NCBI GenBank assembly: GCA_031292035.1
Contig: JARLHX010000313.1
Span: 14,229 to 78,228 of the forward strand
Length of the DNA stretch: 64,000 bases
Direction: 5' to 3'
Source: Negativicutes bacterium
Lineage (GTDB): Bacteria > Bacillota_C > Negativicutes > Sporomusales_B > JARLHX01
Notes under the pieces: generated by a model
The model's input: the letters and a program-made list of their open reading frames with translations, nothing else
Database searches by the model: none
What the model was told of the DNA's origin: nothing
In this document: piece after piece, positions 38,369 to 48,273 of the stretch
Layout: every line of letters begins with the position of its first letter
Position numbering within the stretch: position 1 is the stretch's first letter
Translations under genes and position numbers: made by a program

Positions 38369-38541
38369 AGGGGAATGGACGAGGCGACAGGCTGGTGATG
38401 GACCGCCGATAGTTGGGATAGGCACCAGTCTGCGTGGCAATACGCGATTTCTGCTGGCAGAAATAAGCCGGTTTTTTCGCGGGCGGGAAAAAACAGAGAT
38501 TGTATGCAAAAACAAGTGTTGCACGGATGAGGAGGCGCAGC

Positions 38542-39303
38542 GTGATTTTGGATAAGTTTTCTTTAACTGGGAAGGTCGCCATCGTAACCGGGGCAAGCCG
38601 TGGTTTGGGTGAAGGGATGGCGTTAGCCCTTGCGGAAGCGGGAGCTGACGTTGTTGTTGTGGCTAGCAGTGCCAAAGTTGACGAGACGGCGAAAAAAATA
38701 GCAGCTCTCGGCAATAAGGCCCTGGCCATACGGGCTGATCTCGGCAGAATAGACCTGATATCGGAAATCGTGGACACGACGATGGACGAGTTCGGTAAAA
38801 TTGACATTTTAGTAAACTGCGCCGGAATTATTCGTCGGGGGCCGGCCGTGGATTTTAGCGAAAAAGACTGGGATGATGTGATCAATCTCAATCAAAAAGC
38901 ATTATTTTTTATGTGCCAAGCGGTTGCCAAACAAATGATCAAGCAGGGCAAAGGAAAAATCATCAACATTGCTTCCTTGCTATCCTTCCAGGGTGGCGTT
39001 GTTGTGCCGTCCTACACGGCGTCTAAATCAGCCATTGCGGGAATGACCAAGGCATTAGCCAATGAATGGGCCGTCAAAGGCATCAACGTCAACGCCATCG
39101 CCCCGGGATACATGGCGACAGAAATGACTGAAGCCCTGCAACGGAATGCTGTGCGGTCGCCAGCCATCTTAGCCCGTATACCTCAAGGGCGATGGGGAAC
39201 TCCGGCAGACATGGAAGGCGCGGTAGTCTATCTGGCGTCAGATGCTTCTGATTATGTGCAAGGCCATGTCCTTTTGGTGGATGGTGGCTGGATGGGGCGC
39301 TAA
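38542..39303 (+). CDS. kduD: SDR oxidoreductase, 2-deoxy-D-gluconate 3-dehydrogenase (KduD) type
   Basis: A 253-residue short-chain dehydrogenase: FSLTGKVAIVTGASRGLGEG (NAD site), NCAGIIRR, the catalytic Ser in NIASLLSF and YTASKSA (YxxxK). The end VNAIAPGYMATEMTEAL...RIPQGRWGTPADMEGAVVYLASDASDYVQGH...VDGGW is the KduD pattern. KduD reduces 3-deoxy-D-glycero-2,5-hexodiulosonate to 2-keto-3-deoxygluconate. GTG 38542 is chosen after GAGGAGG. It pairs with the kduI gene downstream. Confidence 0.85.
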   Translation: MILDKFSLTGKVAIVTGASRGLGEGMALALAEAGADVVVVASSAKVDETAKKIAALGNKALAIRADLGRIDLISEIVDTTMDEFGKIDILVNCAGIIRRGPAVDFSEKDWDDVINLNQKALFFMCQAVAKQMIKQGKGKIINIASLLSFQGGVVVPSYTASKSAIAGMTKALANEWAVKGINVNAIAPGYMATEMTEALQRNAVRSPAILARIPQGRWGTPADMEGAVVYLASDASDYVQGHVLLVDGGWMGR

Positions 39304-39393
39304 GTAAAGCTATCGGCTTTCGCGTTTGTGAAGCTAATCATGCGGGAGAAAAACCTGAAATCATACTAATAAACGACGTGAGGGAGTGCTGGA

Positions 39394-40224
39394 GTGGAAA
39401 TTCGGTGTGCGGCAAATCCGCAAGATGTAAAACATTATGACACAGACCGTCTGCGGCAAGATTTTCTGATCGAAACCCTGTTTCTGAAAGACGCTGTTCA
39501 AACGATATACAGTCATATTGACAGGATGATTGTCGGTGGGGCTTTTCCTTGTGAAAGACTATTGTTGCTTGAAGCGGGGAAGGAGATATGCGCGTCATAT
39601 TTTTTGGAACGAAGAGAACTCGGGATTATTAACATCGGCGGCCGAGGTATCGTGACTCTTGATGGGGTTGCCCATGAACTGGAGCCAAGAGATGGCCTGT
39701 ATGTTGGGAAGGGGGTCAAGGAGGTCCTTTTCGCTAGTGCGAATAGCGCTAACCCGGCCAAATTCTATTTCAACAGCGCGCCGGCTCATTTGGCCTATCC
39801 GACCGTAAAAATCAATGTCGGTAAAGCCAGGAAGGTTACTTTGGGCTCTGTCGAAGAGGCGAATCAAAGAACTATTTTTCAGTATGTGCATCCTAAAGTG
39901 CTTTCGAGCTGTCAGTTGGTTATGGGCATGACGATTTTGGCGAATGGCAGTGTCTGGAACACGTTGCCTGTTCATACTCACGACCGCAGGATGGAAGTTT
40001 ATCTCTATCTTGATGTCGCGGAGAACGCCGTAGTCTTCCATTACATGGGCGAACCGCAGGAAACGAGGCATATAGTCGTTCGCAACGAGCAAGCGGTAAT
40101 TTCGCCGAGTTGGTCGATTCATGCTGGTGTAGGGACAAGAAGCTACTCTTTTATTTGGGGAATGGCGGGTGAAAACCAGACGTTTAATGATATGGATGTT
40201 GTTGCAATGCCGGAGCTAAGGTGA
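39394..40224 (+). CDS. kduI: 5-dehydro-4-deoxy-D-glucuronate isomerase
   Basis: A 276-residue double-cupin isomerase, the usual KduI length. The C-terminal cupin has the zinc site VHTHDRRMEVYLY (His, His, Glu) and a late His in WSIHAGVGTRSYSFIWGMAGEN, the family ending. KduI converts the product of pectin or glycosaminoglycan lyases to the KduD substrate and has also been linked to hexuronate isomerisation. GTG start 39394 after GGGAGTGCTGGA. No 2-keto-3-deoxygluconate kinase or aldolase is in the window. Confidence 0.93.
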   Translation: MEIRCAANPQDVKHYDTDRLRQDFLIETLFLKDAVQTIYSHIDRMIVGGAFPCERLLLLEAGKEICASYFLERRELGIINIGGRGIVTLDGVAHELEPRDGLYVGKGVKEVLFASANSANPAKFYFNSAPAHLAYPTVKINVGKARKVTLGSVEEANQRTIFQYVHPKVLSSCQLVMGMTILANGSVWNTLPVHTHDRRMEVYLYLDVAENAVVFHYMGEPQETRHIVVRNEQAVISPSWSIHAGVGTRSYSFIWGMAGENQTFNDMDVVAMPELR

Positions 40225-40602
40225 GTGGTGCAATCTTGCTCCGAGGAAGCCGTTTTGTCCGGCGGAGCTGCATATGGTCATCTTGGTTTGCGGAGATGAA
40301 TGCACTTAGTTGTGAAAAAAATGCCTACATAAATGCATAAGCCATGATTTCATATTGTGGATATTATTTTCAAAATAATATTTAAAAAGAAAGAGAAAAA
40401 TGATATGCTTGTTTTGGAAGATGAAGGAAGGTGTTGGTAAAATAGAAATAACAGTTAAATAACGGTATTGTATATGAAATCTATCAAAATCTTGAAAATA
40501 TTATATTGCATAATATGAAATTGAATTCCATAATAAATTGTATTTTGCGCTGTTAATGACGAGTAGCACCACAATATCAATTTTAGTGACGGAGGCGATA
40601 CT
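40225..40602. promoter_or_regulatory. AT-rich promoter region of the 40.6-49 kb gene block
   Basis: 378 bp without a gene. Holds ATATTATTTT-C-AAAATAATAT (40361-40381, 10-bp arms) and ATATTAT-N5-ATAATAT (40498-40516) followed by GAAAT; both are candidate regulator sites before a block of nine co-directional genes. Confidence 0.5.
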
Positions 40603-41736
40603 GTGAAAGAATTGCAATTTCATGGGGCTAAAATCATCACGGGACGGGGTTCGGTCGCGTATCTGAAAAAATTAGGACTAAAGCGAGCTTTTATCGTCAT
40701 TGGAGGTAATTCAATCATCGACAACGGGACACTGGCGAAAACCCAGACGCTCCTTGAGGAAAGCGGCTGCGAAGTCTTTGTTTTTGCCGGGGTTCCGGCC
40801 AATCCACCGGTGGAGACTGTCATTGACGGCATCGCCAAGATGAGGCAATTTCAGCCAGACGCGGTCATAGGGCTGGGGGGCGGGTCGCCCATCGACGCCG
40901 CCAAAGCAATGAGCGTATTGTATGAACATCCTGACCTTGATCCAGCTACCGCCTTCCGGCAAGGACTACCGGAAACCCGAAAGGCAATCAAGCTTATCGC
41001 GATACCGAGTACATCGGGTACCGCCACCGAAGTAACCTTGGTAGCTGTGCTGACTTATAAACAGGATAATCTCAAGGTTTCTGCTAAAACCCCCGCTTTT
41101 GTACCGGATTACGCCATTTTGGACAGCGATATTACTCTGTCTATGCCGCAGAAGGTTGTGGCTGAGACCGGTATGGATGCAGTGGGCCATGCTGTCGAGA
41201 GCTATATTACCAAAAACAACAACGATTTCACCGAGTGCCTGGCTGCTGGGGCGGTAGAGGGCCTGTTCAAATACTTGCCGCTGTCGTACGCAATTGGCGA
41301 TCCGGTCGCCCGGGAAAAAGTACACAACCTCCAATGTATGGCTGGATGCGCCTTTACGAATACCGGGCTTGGCGTCAACCACGGGATCTGCCATGCCATT
41401 GGCGGTCGTTACGGAGTGAGTCACGGCTTGGTGGTGGGGATCGGGCTTCCCTATGTGTTGGAGTTCAATTCCGAGGATTCTGAAGTGAGCGAGAAGATCG
41501 ATTATCTGGGCAAGCGGATCGGAAAAGACGACTTTGTCGCTGCCGTCCGGGAGTTGCAGCAGAAGCTAAACATTCCCGGCTGTTTAAAAGAAGCAGGCAT
41601 CCCAGAAGAGGACTTTTACAGTCACTTTGACGAGCTGGTCGGTAACGCCCTTAAAGGGCCTACCGGCAACAATCCTGTGCCTGTCAGCTTGGACGGCATG
41701 CGCGGCTTGCTGCGGCGTGTCTATGAAGGACGATAA
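40603..41736 (+). CDS. Iron-containing alcohol dehydrogenase
   Basis: A 377-residue group III dehydrogenase: nucleotide motif GLGGGSPIDAAKA, IPSTSGTATEVT, and metal ligands in TGMDAVGHAVESY, GVNHGICHAIGG and YGVSHGL. Relatives include 4-hydroxybutyrate, 1,3-propanediol, lactaldehyde and butanol dehydrogenases. GTG start after GGAGGCGATACT. First gene of the block leading to 4-hydroxybutyryl-CoA dehydratase, so an omega-aldehyde such as 2,5-dioxopentanoate or succinate semialdehyde is the likely substrate (inference). Confidence 0.92.
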   Translation: MKELQFHGAKIITGRGSVAYLKKLGLKRAFIVIGGNSIIDNGTLAKTQTLLEESGCEVFVFAGVPANPPVETVIDGIAKMRQFQPDAVIGLGGGSPIDAAKAMSVLYEHPDLDPATAFRQGLPETRKAIKLIAIPSTSGTATEVTLVAVLTYKQDNLKVSAKTPAFVPDYAILDSDITLSMPQKVVAETGMDAVGHAVESYITKNNNDFTECLAAGAVEGLFKYLPLSYAIGDPVAREKVHNLQCMAGCAFTNTGLGVNHGICHAIGGRYGVSHGLVVGIGLPYVLEFNSEDSEVSEKIDYLGKRIGKDDFVAAVRELQQKLNIPGCLKEAGIPEEDFYSHFDELVGNALKGPTGNNPVPVSLDGMRGLLRRVYEGR

Positions 41737-41797
41737 ATTTTATGAATGGTCGATCTCGCATTTCGGCAAGTAGATACTGAGAAAAAGGTGATTGCTG

Positions 41798-42352
41798 TTG
41801 AATGAAATCAGATGGCACGGAAGAGGCGGTCAAGGCGGTTTTACCGCAGCGCGGTTGCTGGGAATGGCGGCTTCTTTTTATCCCAATTATTATGTTCAGG
41901 CCTTTCCTTCCTTTGGGCCCGAACGCCGCGGAGCACCTGTATTAGGTTTTACCCGGATTGACACTCAGCCGATTTTCGACCATAGCATGGTCTATGGCTG
42001 TGATTATGTTGTGGTGCTGGATGAAAGCCTGCTGGAAACGGTGGATGTGCGCAAGGGTCTGCGCCCCGGGGGAATCCTCCTGATCAATTCCAGCCACGAG
42101 CCAGAGCATTTTATGACTGCTCATGACTTCGGCTTGTATACCATTGGGGCGACTGGAATTGCAACAGAGATTTTGGGGCAGGTGGTGGTAAACACGGCGA
42201 TGTTCGGCGCCTTGATTGCCGTGTCCGGCCTGGTGTCACTTGAGGCGGCGCTGCGCGCGGTGGAGCTTACCCTGCCGCAAAAAATCTGGGATAAGAACAA
42301 GAAGGTCGTGGAAATCGCCTACAATCAATTGCGGGGGGCCAAATCATGCTAA
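41798..42352 (+). CDS. porC: 2-oxoacid:ferredoxin oxidoreductase, gamma subunit
   Basis: A 184-residue gamma subunit of the four-subunit type, starting NEIRWHGRGGQGGFTAARLLGMAA, with FGPERRGAPVLGFTRID and EILGQVVVNTAMFGAL. TTG 41798 is chosen with AAGGTGA six bases upstream. Its stop overlaps the delta-subunit start by several bases. Part of a pyruvate-oxidoreductase-like complex whose genes sit together in the order C-D-A-B. Confidence 0.92.
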   Translation: MNEIRWHGRGGQGGFTAARLLGMAASFYPNYYVQAFPSFGPERRGAPVLGFTRIDTQPIFDHSMVYGCDYVVVLDESLLETVDVRKGLRPGGILLINSSHEPEHFMTAHDFGLYTIGATGIATEILGQVVVNTAMFGALIAVSGLVSLEAALRAVELTLPQKIWDKNKKVVEIAYNQLRGAKSC

Positions 42353-42651
42353 AACCTTCCATTAAGCCTTTTCGCTATCCGACAACAAAAGAGGAGATGC
42401 CGGTGGGGCCGTATGCCGACGCCGGTGTATTGGCCGAATCAAATGCAGGGTGGCGGGTAAATCGCCCGGTTCTCGACAGTGTCCAATGTGTCAAATGTCA
42501 AAAATGCTGGCTGATTTGCCCGGATGGGGCCATTGAGCGCGGTGAAGTATATTTGATTGATTACAGCTTTTGCAAGGGCTGCGGGCTGTGTGCGTATGAG
42601 TGTCCGAAAAAGGCGATTATTATGGTGCAAGAAGGTGACAAGGGTGAGTGA
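42346..42651 (+). CDS. porD: 2-oxoacid:ferredoxin oxidoreductase, delta subunit (2[4Fe-4S])
   Basis: A 101-residue ferredoxin-like subunit with two cluster motifs, CVKCQKCWLICPDGAI and CKGCGLCAYECPKKAI. It carries electrons from the catalytic beta subunit to external ferredoxin. Overlaps the gamma gene upstream and the alpha gene downstream. Confidence 0.94.
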   Translation: MLKPSIKPFRYPTTKEEMPVGPYADAGVLAESNAGWRVNRPVLDSVQCVKCQKCWLICPDGAIERGEVYLIDYSFCKGCGLCAYECPKKAIIMVQEGDKGE

Positions 42652-43846
42652 GGAACGATCGGTAAACCGCCAGTTTATTTCGGGCAACGACGCTGTATCT
42701 TATGGGGTAAAGCTTTGTCGCCCTCAAGTCGTAGCAGCGTATCCCATTACTCCGCAGACCACGGTGGTGGAGAAGCTAGCCGAGTTTATCGAGAACTGCG
42801 AACTGGATTGTCAATATGTCAATGTGGAAAGCGAGCATAGTGCAATGGCGGCCACCATGGGAGCTGCGCTGATGGGTTGCCGGACATTCACCGCTTCCTC
42901 CTCGCAAGGGCTGTTGTATATGTGCGAGATGCTACATTACGTGAGTGGCAGCCGGTTTCCCATCGTCATGATGAACGCCAATCGTACGATTGCCGCTCCT
43001 TGGAATATCTATGGTGATCACCGGGATTCGATGGCGATGCGGGATTCGGGCTGGCTGCAGGTCTATGTCGAAAACGCCCAGGAAGCGCTGGACGCAGTCA
43101 TTCAGGCGTATAAAATTGCGGAACACACAAAAATTCAGACGCCGGTCATGGTTTGTTTGGACGGGTTTGTCTTGACCCATACCTATGAGATCGTCGATAT
43201 CCCGTCGCAGGAGGAGGTTGATGCCTTTTTACCCGCCTATGTCCCGGCGGCTAATATGTTGGATCTCAATGCCCCCAAAAGTCTGTGCATCTCAGTTTCT
43301 CCCGAATGGCAGACCGAGTTCCGCTACCAGCAGTATGAAGCGATGGAAGTTGCCAAAGAGGTCATCGCCGCAGTGGGCGGGGAGTTTGCAGCCGCTTTTG
43401 GCAGAAAACACGGCGGCATGGTGGAAGAATATCTTTGCGACGATGCTGAGTATGTGTTGGTGGGTATGGGCAGTGTTACTGGGACAGCGCGACTTGCGGT
43501 TAACAAACTGCGCAGTGAAGGTCTCAAGGTTGGATTGCTGAAGATACGTTTTTTCCGGCCCTTCCCAAAAGAAGAGATCCTGGCCTTGGCGCCACGGGTA
43601 AAAGGCGTCGGTGTCATTGACCGCGATGTTTCGTTTGGTTATGAGGGCGCCCTTTACACCGAAGTGAAGGCTGCTTTAAATACCGGGAGCGCCGGACCGC
43701 GGACAATCAATTTTATTGCCGGTCTTTCCGGACGGGATATTACCAAAGAGCATCTTGAGGCCATGTATCAAAAAATTATAAGACTGAGTCAGGGCCAGAC
43801 GGAGAAGGAAATCCAATTTGTCGGGTTGAGGTGGGAGCAATGGTAA
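42644..43846 (+). CDS. porA: 2-oxoacid:ferredoxin oxidoreductase, alpha subunit
   Basis: A 400-residue alpha subunit: FISGNDAVSYGVKLCRPQVVAAYPITPQTTVVEKLAEFI, then YVNVESEHSAMAA and GCRTFTASSSQGLLYMCEML, typical of PorA. GTG 42644 overlaps the delta stop and has AAGGTGA upstream. PorA relatives accept pyruvate and sometimes other short 2-oxoacids, so the substrate has to come from context. Confidence 0.93.
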   Translation: MSEERSVNRQFISGNDAVSYGVKLCRPQVVAAYPITPQTTVVEKLAEFIENCELDCQYVNVESEHSAMAATMGAALMGCRTFTASSSQGLLYMCEMLHYVSGSRFPIVMMNANRTIAAPWNIYGDHRDSMAMRDSGWLQVYVENAQEALDAVIQAYKIAEHTKIQTPVMVCLDGFVLTHTYEIVDIPSQEEVDAFLPAYVPAANMLDLNAPKSLCISVSPEWQTEFRYQQYEAMEVAKEVIAAVGGEFAAAFGRKHGGMVEEYLCDDAEYVLVGMGSVTGTARLAVNKLRSEGLKVGLLKIRFFRPFPKEEILALAPRVKGVGVIDRDVSFGYEGALYTEVKAALNTGSAGPRTINFIAGLSGRDITKEHLEAMYQKIIRLSQGQTEKEIQFVGLRWEQW

Positions 43847-44730
43847 ATTTACGGGATCTGCCGGAACAGGAATTGCTATTGGGCCATAAGGCCTGTCCGG
43901 GCTGTGCGGCGGGGACTGTCGCCCGCCTTATCTTAAAAGTAACGGGAGAGAGAACCTTTTTAGCCTATCCAGCAAGTTGTGTCTCCACCGTAACCAGTAT
44001 CTATCCGCAGATGGCGTTTTCCGTACCATCGTTCACGTCGCCCTTTGCCGCTACCGGCGCGGTGTTATCAGGTATGGCTGCAGCGGTCAAAGCAAAAAAA
44101 ATGAAAGACGTCACTATCCTGGGCATCGCCGGAGACGGCGGTACGGCGGATATCGGTCTGCAGGCACTGTCCGGGGCTGTGGAGCGGGGCGACAAGATCT
44201 TTTATGTGTGCTACGACAATGAAGCATATATGAATACCGGCGTCCAGCGAAGCAGCCTGACGCCTTTTGGGGCAGTAACCACCACTTCACCGGCGGCAGA
44301 ATGCGAAGGCTCGGTAGGCGAAAGGCGCTTCAAGAAAAACCTGTTTGAGATCATGATCGCCCACCGGATTACCTATTGTGCGACAGCTAATATCGCCTAT
44401 ACCAGCGATTTTCTGAGCAAGGTGGAAAAAGCCAAAAACGCCGACGGACCTTCTTTCATTCATGTGTTGGCCCCGTGTCCGACCGGGTGGGGTTTTTCTT
44501 CCGACAAAACCATGGAAGTGGGGAGACTGGCAGTGGAATCAGGGCTTTGGGTGCTGGCGGAGTATGAGAACAACAAAGTTAAGCTGAATCTGAATCCGAA
44601 AGAGTTCCGCCCGGTCGAGGACTATTTGGGCTGCCAGAAGCGGTTTGCCCATTTGCAGCCTGCTGAGTGGGCGACGATTGGAAAGAATCGCGACGAGGAA
44701 TGGGCCGAGATAAGACGTAAGTGGGCCTGA
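43840..44730 (+). CDS. porB: 2-oxoacid:ferredoxin oxidoreductase, beta subunit (TPP)
   Basis: A 296-residue catalytic subunit with HKACPGCAAGTVARLILK, the TPP/Mg motif GIAGDGGTADIGLQALSGAVERGDKIFYVCYDNEAYMNTGVQRSS and a third cluster Cys later. ATG 43840 lies behind GAGGTGGGAG and overlaps the alpha stop. CPGCAAG replaces the commoner CPGCGxx; the cluster cysteines are kept. Confidence 0.93.
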   Translation: MVNLRDLPEQELLLGHKACPGCAAGTVARLILKVTGERTFLAYPASCVSTVTSIYPQMAFSVPSFTSPFAATGAVLSGMAAAVKAKKMKDVTILGIAGDGGTADIGLQALSGAVERGDKIFYVCYDNEAYMNTGVQRSSLTPFGAVTTTSPAAECEGSVGERRFKKNLFEIMIAHRITYCATANIAYTSDFLSKVEKAKNADGPSFIHVLAPCPTGWGFSSDKTMEVGRLAVESGLWVLAEYENNKVKLNLNPKEFRPVEDYLGCQKRFAHLQPAEWATIGKNRDEEWAEIRRKWA

Positions 44731-44757
44731 GGACTATCGAGCATGGGGGGAATAAAG

Positions 44758-46191
44758 ATGATGAACAAAGAGCAGTATCTGGAAAGTCTGCGTAAACTGA
44801 AGCCTGTCATTTACTGCAACGGTAGAAACATCACTGATGTCGTCGGCGACCCGGTGACCCGGCCGCATGTCAATTCGGCGGCCATGACCTACGAGCTGGC
44901 CCATGACCCTGAGTACCAGGATCTGATGGTAACTACGTCAAGTCTCACCGGGGCAAAAATTAACCGCTTCACTCATTTGCATCAGAGCACTGATGACCTG
45001 GTGAAAAAAGTCAAGATGCTCAGGATGATCGCCCAGAAAACCGGCACCTGCTTTCAGCGTTGCGTCGGTTTTGACGCCATGAATTCGACCTTTATCGTCA
45101 CCCATAAGGTGGACCGGGAGTGCGGCACTAACTACCATGAGCGATTTATCAATTTCCTGAAATATGTGCAGGAAAATGACTTGATGGTCGCCGGATCGAT
45201 GACCGATGTCAAGGGCGACCGGAGCAAAAAGCCGGGTCAACAGACTGATCCGGACATGTTTGTCCATATCGTGGAAAAACGTGAAGATGGCATCGTCATT
45301 CGCGGCGCCAAGGCTCACCAAACCGGCATGGTCAATTCGCACGAAATGCTTATTTTGCCGACTACCAACCTCGGTCCTGAGGACAAGGACTACGCAGTGG
45401 CCTGCGCTATCCCCATCGACGCCCCTGGCGTTGTCCACATTTTTGGCCGTCAGACCAATGACGACCGGCGGCTACAGGGTGATATCGACACAGGCAATTC
45501 CGAATACGCTATTGTCGGCGGCGAGACCCTTACCGTCCTCAATGATGTCTTCGTTCCTTGGGAGCGGGTTTTCATGTGCGGCGAATACCAATATGCCCAG
45601 GAATATGTTGAGACCTTTGCCTCCTATCATCGCCAGAATTACGGCGGCTGCAAGGTGGGGGTGTCAGACGTCATCATCGGGGCGACGGCAGCCATGGCCG
45701 AGTATAACGGTACAGCAAACGCATCCCATATCAAGGACAAAATAATTGAAATGATCCATCTGGCTGAAACCATGTACAACTGTTCAATCGCCTGTTCTGC
45801 TGAAGGGCACAAGACTGAGGCTGGCAACTACTATGTTGATACCTTGCTGGCCAACACGGTCAAACTGAATTGTACCCGCTTTATGTATGAGATTTCCCGG
45901 TTAGCCCACGACATCGCCGGCGGGTTTATTGCTACATTGCCGTATGAAGCCGATCTTCGTTCGCCGGAAGTCGGCCCGTACATCGAAAAATATTTTGCCG
46001 CCAAACCGGGTATTCCTACCGAGCACCGAATCAGAATGGCCAGACTGCTGGAAAACATGACCGGTGGTACGGCGTTGGCCGAGTCTATGCATGGCGCCGG
46101 TTCACCCCAGGCCATGAGGGTAATGCTCTACCGGGAAACCAATCTGGAACACAAGAAGCAACTGGCGAAAAAACTGGCGAAAACGGAATAA
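44758..46191 (+). CDS. abfD: 4-hydroxybutyryl-CoA dehydratase
   Basis: A 477-residue enzyme closely matching AbfD of Clostridium aminobutyricum along its whole length. It carries all four ligands of the [4Fe-4S] cluster: Cys98 and Cys102 in GTCFQRCVG, His291 and Cys298 in YHRQNYGGCKVG. Tyr295, Lys299 and the late ESMHGAGSP segment are also conserved. It converts 4-hydroxybutyryl-CoA to crotonyl-CoA by a radical mechanism using FAD. ATG 44758 follows GGGGGG. These ligands rule out the flavin monooxygenases (HpaB type) of the same superfamily. Confidence 0.93.
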   Translation: MMNKEQYLESLRKLKPVIYCNGRNITDVVGDPVTRPHVNSAAMTYELAHDPEYQDLMVTTSSLTGAKINRFTHLHQSTDDLVKKVKMLRMIAQKTGTCFQRCVGFDAMNSTFIVTHKVDRECGTNYHERFINFLKYVQENDLMVAGSMTDVKGDRSKKPGQQTDPDMFVHIVEKREDGIVIRGAKAHQTGMVNSHEMLILPTTNLGPEDKDYAVACAIPIDAPGVVHIFGRQTNDDRRLQGDIDTGNSEYAIVGGETLTVLNDVFVPWERVFMCGEYQYAQEYVETFASYHRQNYGGCKVGVSDVIIGATAAMAEYNGTANASHIKDKIIEMIHLAETMYNCSIACSAEGHKTEAGNYYVDTLLANTVKLNCTRFMYEISRLAHDIAGGFIATLPYEADLRSPEVGPYIEKYFAAKPGIPTEHRIRMARLLENMTGGTALAESMHGAGSPQAMRVMLYRETNLEHKKQLAKKLAKTE

Positions 46192-46205
46192 CGGGAGTGG
46201 TTTTG

Positions 46206-47393
46206 ATGGAAATTCGTGAAGCGGTAGTGGTGAGCGGGGCCAGGACTCCAAGCGGGTCTTTTGGCGGCTCGCTCAGTGAAATCGACGCGCCAGAGCTCGG
46301 TGCCATTGTCGTCAAAGAGGCCCTTCGTCGGGCAGGTATCGAGGGTAAAATAGTTGACGAAGTCATTATTGGTACTCATTTTCAGGCCGGTATCAAGGCA
46401 AATTCGGCGCGGCAGGCGGCGGTGCTGGCCGGGCTGCCGGTGGAAGTGCCAGCCTGGACGCCGAACAAAAATTGTGGCACAGGACTGAAGGCTGTCAATC
46501 TGGCGGCCCAGATGGTTATGTTGGGTGAGGCCGATATTGTTGTAGCCGGCGGCTGCGAGACGATGAGCCGGATTCCCTATCTTATTCATAAGCATCGTTT
46601 CGGGGCGAGAATGGGCAATGAACAGCTACTGGACTCCATGATCTACGACGGACTGGTCGATCCCTTCATGAATTATCATATGGGGATCACTGCCGAAAAT
46701 GTCGCGGCCAAGTGCGGTATTACTCGTGAGATGCAAGATGAATTCGCCTTCGGGAGCCATCTGAAAGCCGCAGCAGCAAGGCGCCAGGGGCTTTTCAAAC
46801 AAGAAATCGTGCCGGTGGAAATCAAAAAGCGCAAAGGTACCAGCCTGTTTGAAGAGGATGAGACCATCAAAGAAGAGTTGTCATTGGCCGACTTGGCGAA
46901 AATGAGACCTGCTTTCAAGGCTGATGGTACGGTGACTGCAGGCAACGCCTCCGGCATCAACGATGGGGCGGCTGCGGTGGTTATCATGTCCCGGGAGAAG
47001 GCTGATGCGTTGGGGATAAGGCCGCTGGTTGCGCTACGGGCGTTTGCGTCCACCGGCGTTGATCCGTCGATCATGGGCTACGCCCCGGTATCGGCCGTCC
47101 AAAAACTGCTGGCTAAAACTGGGTTGACACATAAGGATATTGACTTGTTCGAACTGAATGAAGCTTTCGCTGCCCAGGCTGCCGCCTGCGCTCAGGACCT
47201 GGGGCTGGACCCCTCGAAGGTCAATGTTAACGGCGGGGCCGTGGCTTTGGGCCACCCGGTAGGCTGCACCGGAGCCAGACTGCTAGTCACGTTGATGAAT
47301 GAAATGGAACGCCGCAGCTCCCGTTACGGCGTAATCAGTCTGTGCATCGGCGGCGGGCAGGGCATCGCCACGCTGGTGGAGAGGTGCAGATAG
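46206..47393 (+). CDS. thlA: Acetyl-CoA C-acetyltransferase (thiolase)
   Basis: A 395-residue thiolase: nucleophile Cys90 in [11 protein letters not shown], His350 in [10 protein letters not shown] and Cys380 in CIGGGQG. It cleaves acetoacetyl-CoA into two acetyl-CoA or runs in reverse. ATG 46206 follows CGGGAG. It sits 14 bp after abfD in the same transcript. Confidence 0.93.
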   Translation: MEIREAVVVSGARTPSGSFGGSLSEIDAPELGAIVVKEALRRAGIEGKIVDEVIIGTHFQAGIKANSARQAAVLAGLPVEVPAWTPNKNCGTGLKAVNLAAQMVMLGEADIVVAGGCETMSRIPYLIHKHRFGARMGNEQLLDSMIYDGLVDPFMNYHMGITAENVAAKCGITREMQDEFAFGSHLKAAAARRQGLFKQEIVPVEIKKRKGTSLFEEDETIKEELSLADLAKMRPAFKADGTVTAGNASGINDGAAAVVIMSREKADALGIRPLVALRAFASTGVDPSIMGYAPVSAVQKLLAKTGLTHKDIDLFELNEAFAAQAAACAQDLGLDPSKVNVNGGAVALGHPVGCTGARLLVTLMNEMERRSSRYGVISLCIGGGQGIATLVERCR

Positions 47394-47411
47394 GGGAAGG
47401 AGTAGATTTTT

Positions 47412-48260
47412 ATGACTGTAGAAAGGCTGTTTATCGTTGGAGCGGGGCAGATGGGATCAGGGATTACGCAGGTGGCGTTGCAGGCGGGAATGAGGGTCGA
47501 CTTATTTGATGTCCAAGACGATTTCCCGGATCGGACGGCTAAATTTTTTGCGAGTAGTTTTCAGAAGAGTGTTGAAAAGGGCCGCATAGACGCCGCCCAG
47601 AAGGAGGCCTACCTGAGCAAGTTGACCCTAACTACGGTGCTGGAAGCCGCGACTTCAGCCGATCTGATTATCGAGGCGATTTATGAGGATGCCGCTGCCA
47701 AGAAAAAGCTGTTCAACCAGCTTGACTCCATCTGCGGTCCAACTACTGTCTTTGCCAGCAATACGTCGTCTATCTCCATTACCGAGCTGGCATCAAGCAC
47801 CAAGCGTGCTGATCGGTTTATCGGTATGCATTTCTTCAATCCGGTGCCTGTGATGAAACTGCTGGAAGTCACTACTGGGCTGGCTACTTCGGCTGAGACG
47901 CTGGAAACGGCTCGCGAAATCGGCGAGAAACTGGGCAAGGTTAGCGTCGTGTCCAAAGACATTCCGGGGTTTATTGTCAATCGGATTCTCGACCCGATGC
48001 TCAACGAAGCGGTGTATATGTTGGATGAAGGGGTGGCGACCGTCGAGGACATCGACAAGGCGATGGTCAACGGCTGCAACCATCCCATGGGGCCGCTGGC
48101 TCTCACCGATCTGATTGGCCTGGATGTCGTGCTGGCTGTTATGGAAGTATTGCACCGGGAGTACGGCGATTCGAAATACCGGCCGGCTCCGCTGCTGCGA
48201 AAGATGGTTCGGGCCGGCTATCTGGGCAAAAAGAGCGGCCGGGGTTTCTATCAGTATTGA
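47412..48260 (+). CDS. hbd: 3-hydroxybutyryl-CoA dehydrogenase
   Basis: A 282-residue enzyme with the NAD loop IVGAGQMGSGITQVALQAG, catalytic region SNTSSISITELASSTKRADRFIGMHFFNPVPVMKLLEV (His-Glu dyad) and the C-terminal dimerisation domain MGPLALTDLIGLDVVLAVME. It interconverts 3-hydroxybutyryl-CoA and acetoacetyl-CoA. GGGAAGGAG lies upstream of the ATG; 18 bp after the thiolase gene. Confidence 0.95.
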   Translation: MTVERLFIVGAGQMGSGITQVALQAGMRVDLFDVQDDFPDRTAKFFASSFQKSVEKGRIDAAQKEAYLSKLTLTTVLEAATSADLIIEAIYEDAAAKKKLFNQLDSICGPTTVFASNTSSISITELASSTKRADRFIGMHFFNPVPVMKLLEVTTGLATSAETLETAREIGEKLGKVSVVSKDIPGFIVNRILDPMLNEAVYMLDEGVATVEDIDKAMVNGCNHPMGPLALTDLIGLDVVLAVMEVLHREYGDSKYRPAPLLRKMVRAGYLGKKSGRGFYQY

Positions 48261-48273
48261 GGAGGAGAGAAAC

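Noticed and set aside
44758..46191. 4-hydroxyphenylacetate 3-monooxygenase (HpaB)
   Set aside because: The same superfamily, but the three Cys and one His that bind the iron-sulfur cluster of AbfD are all present.
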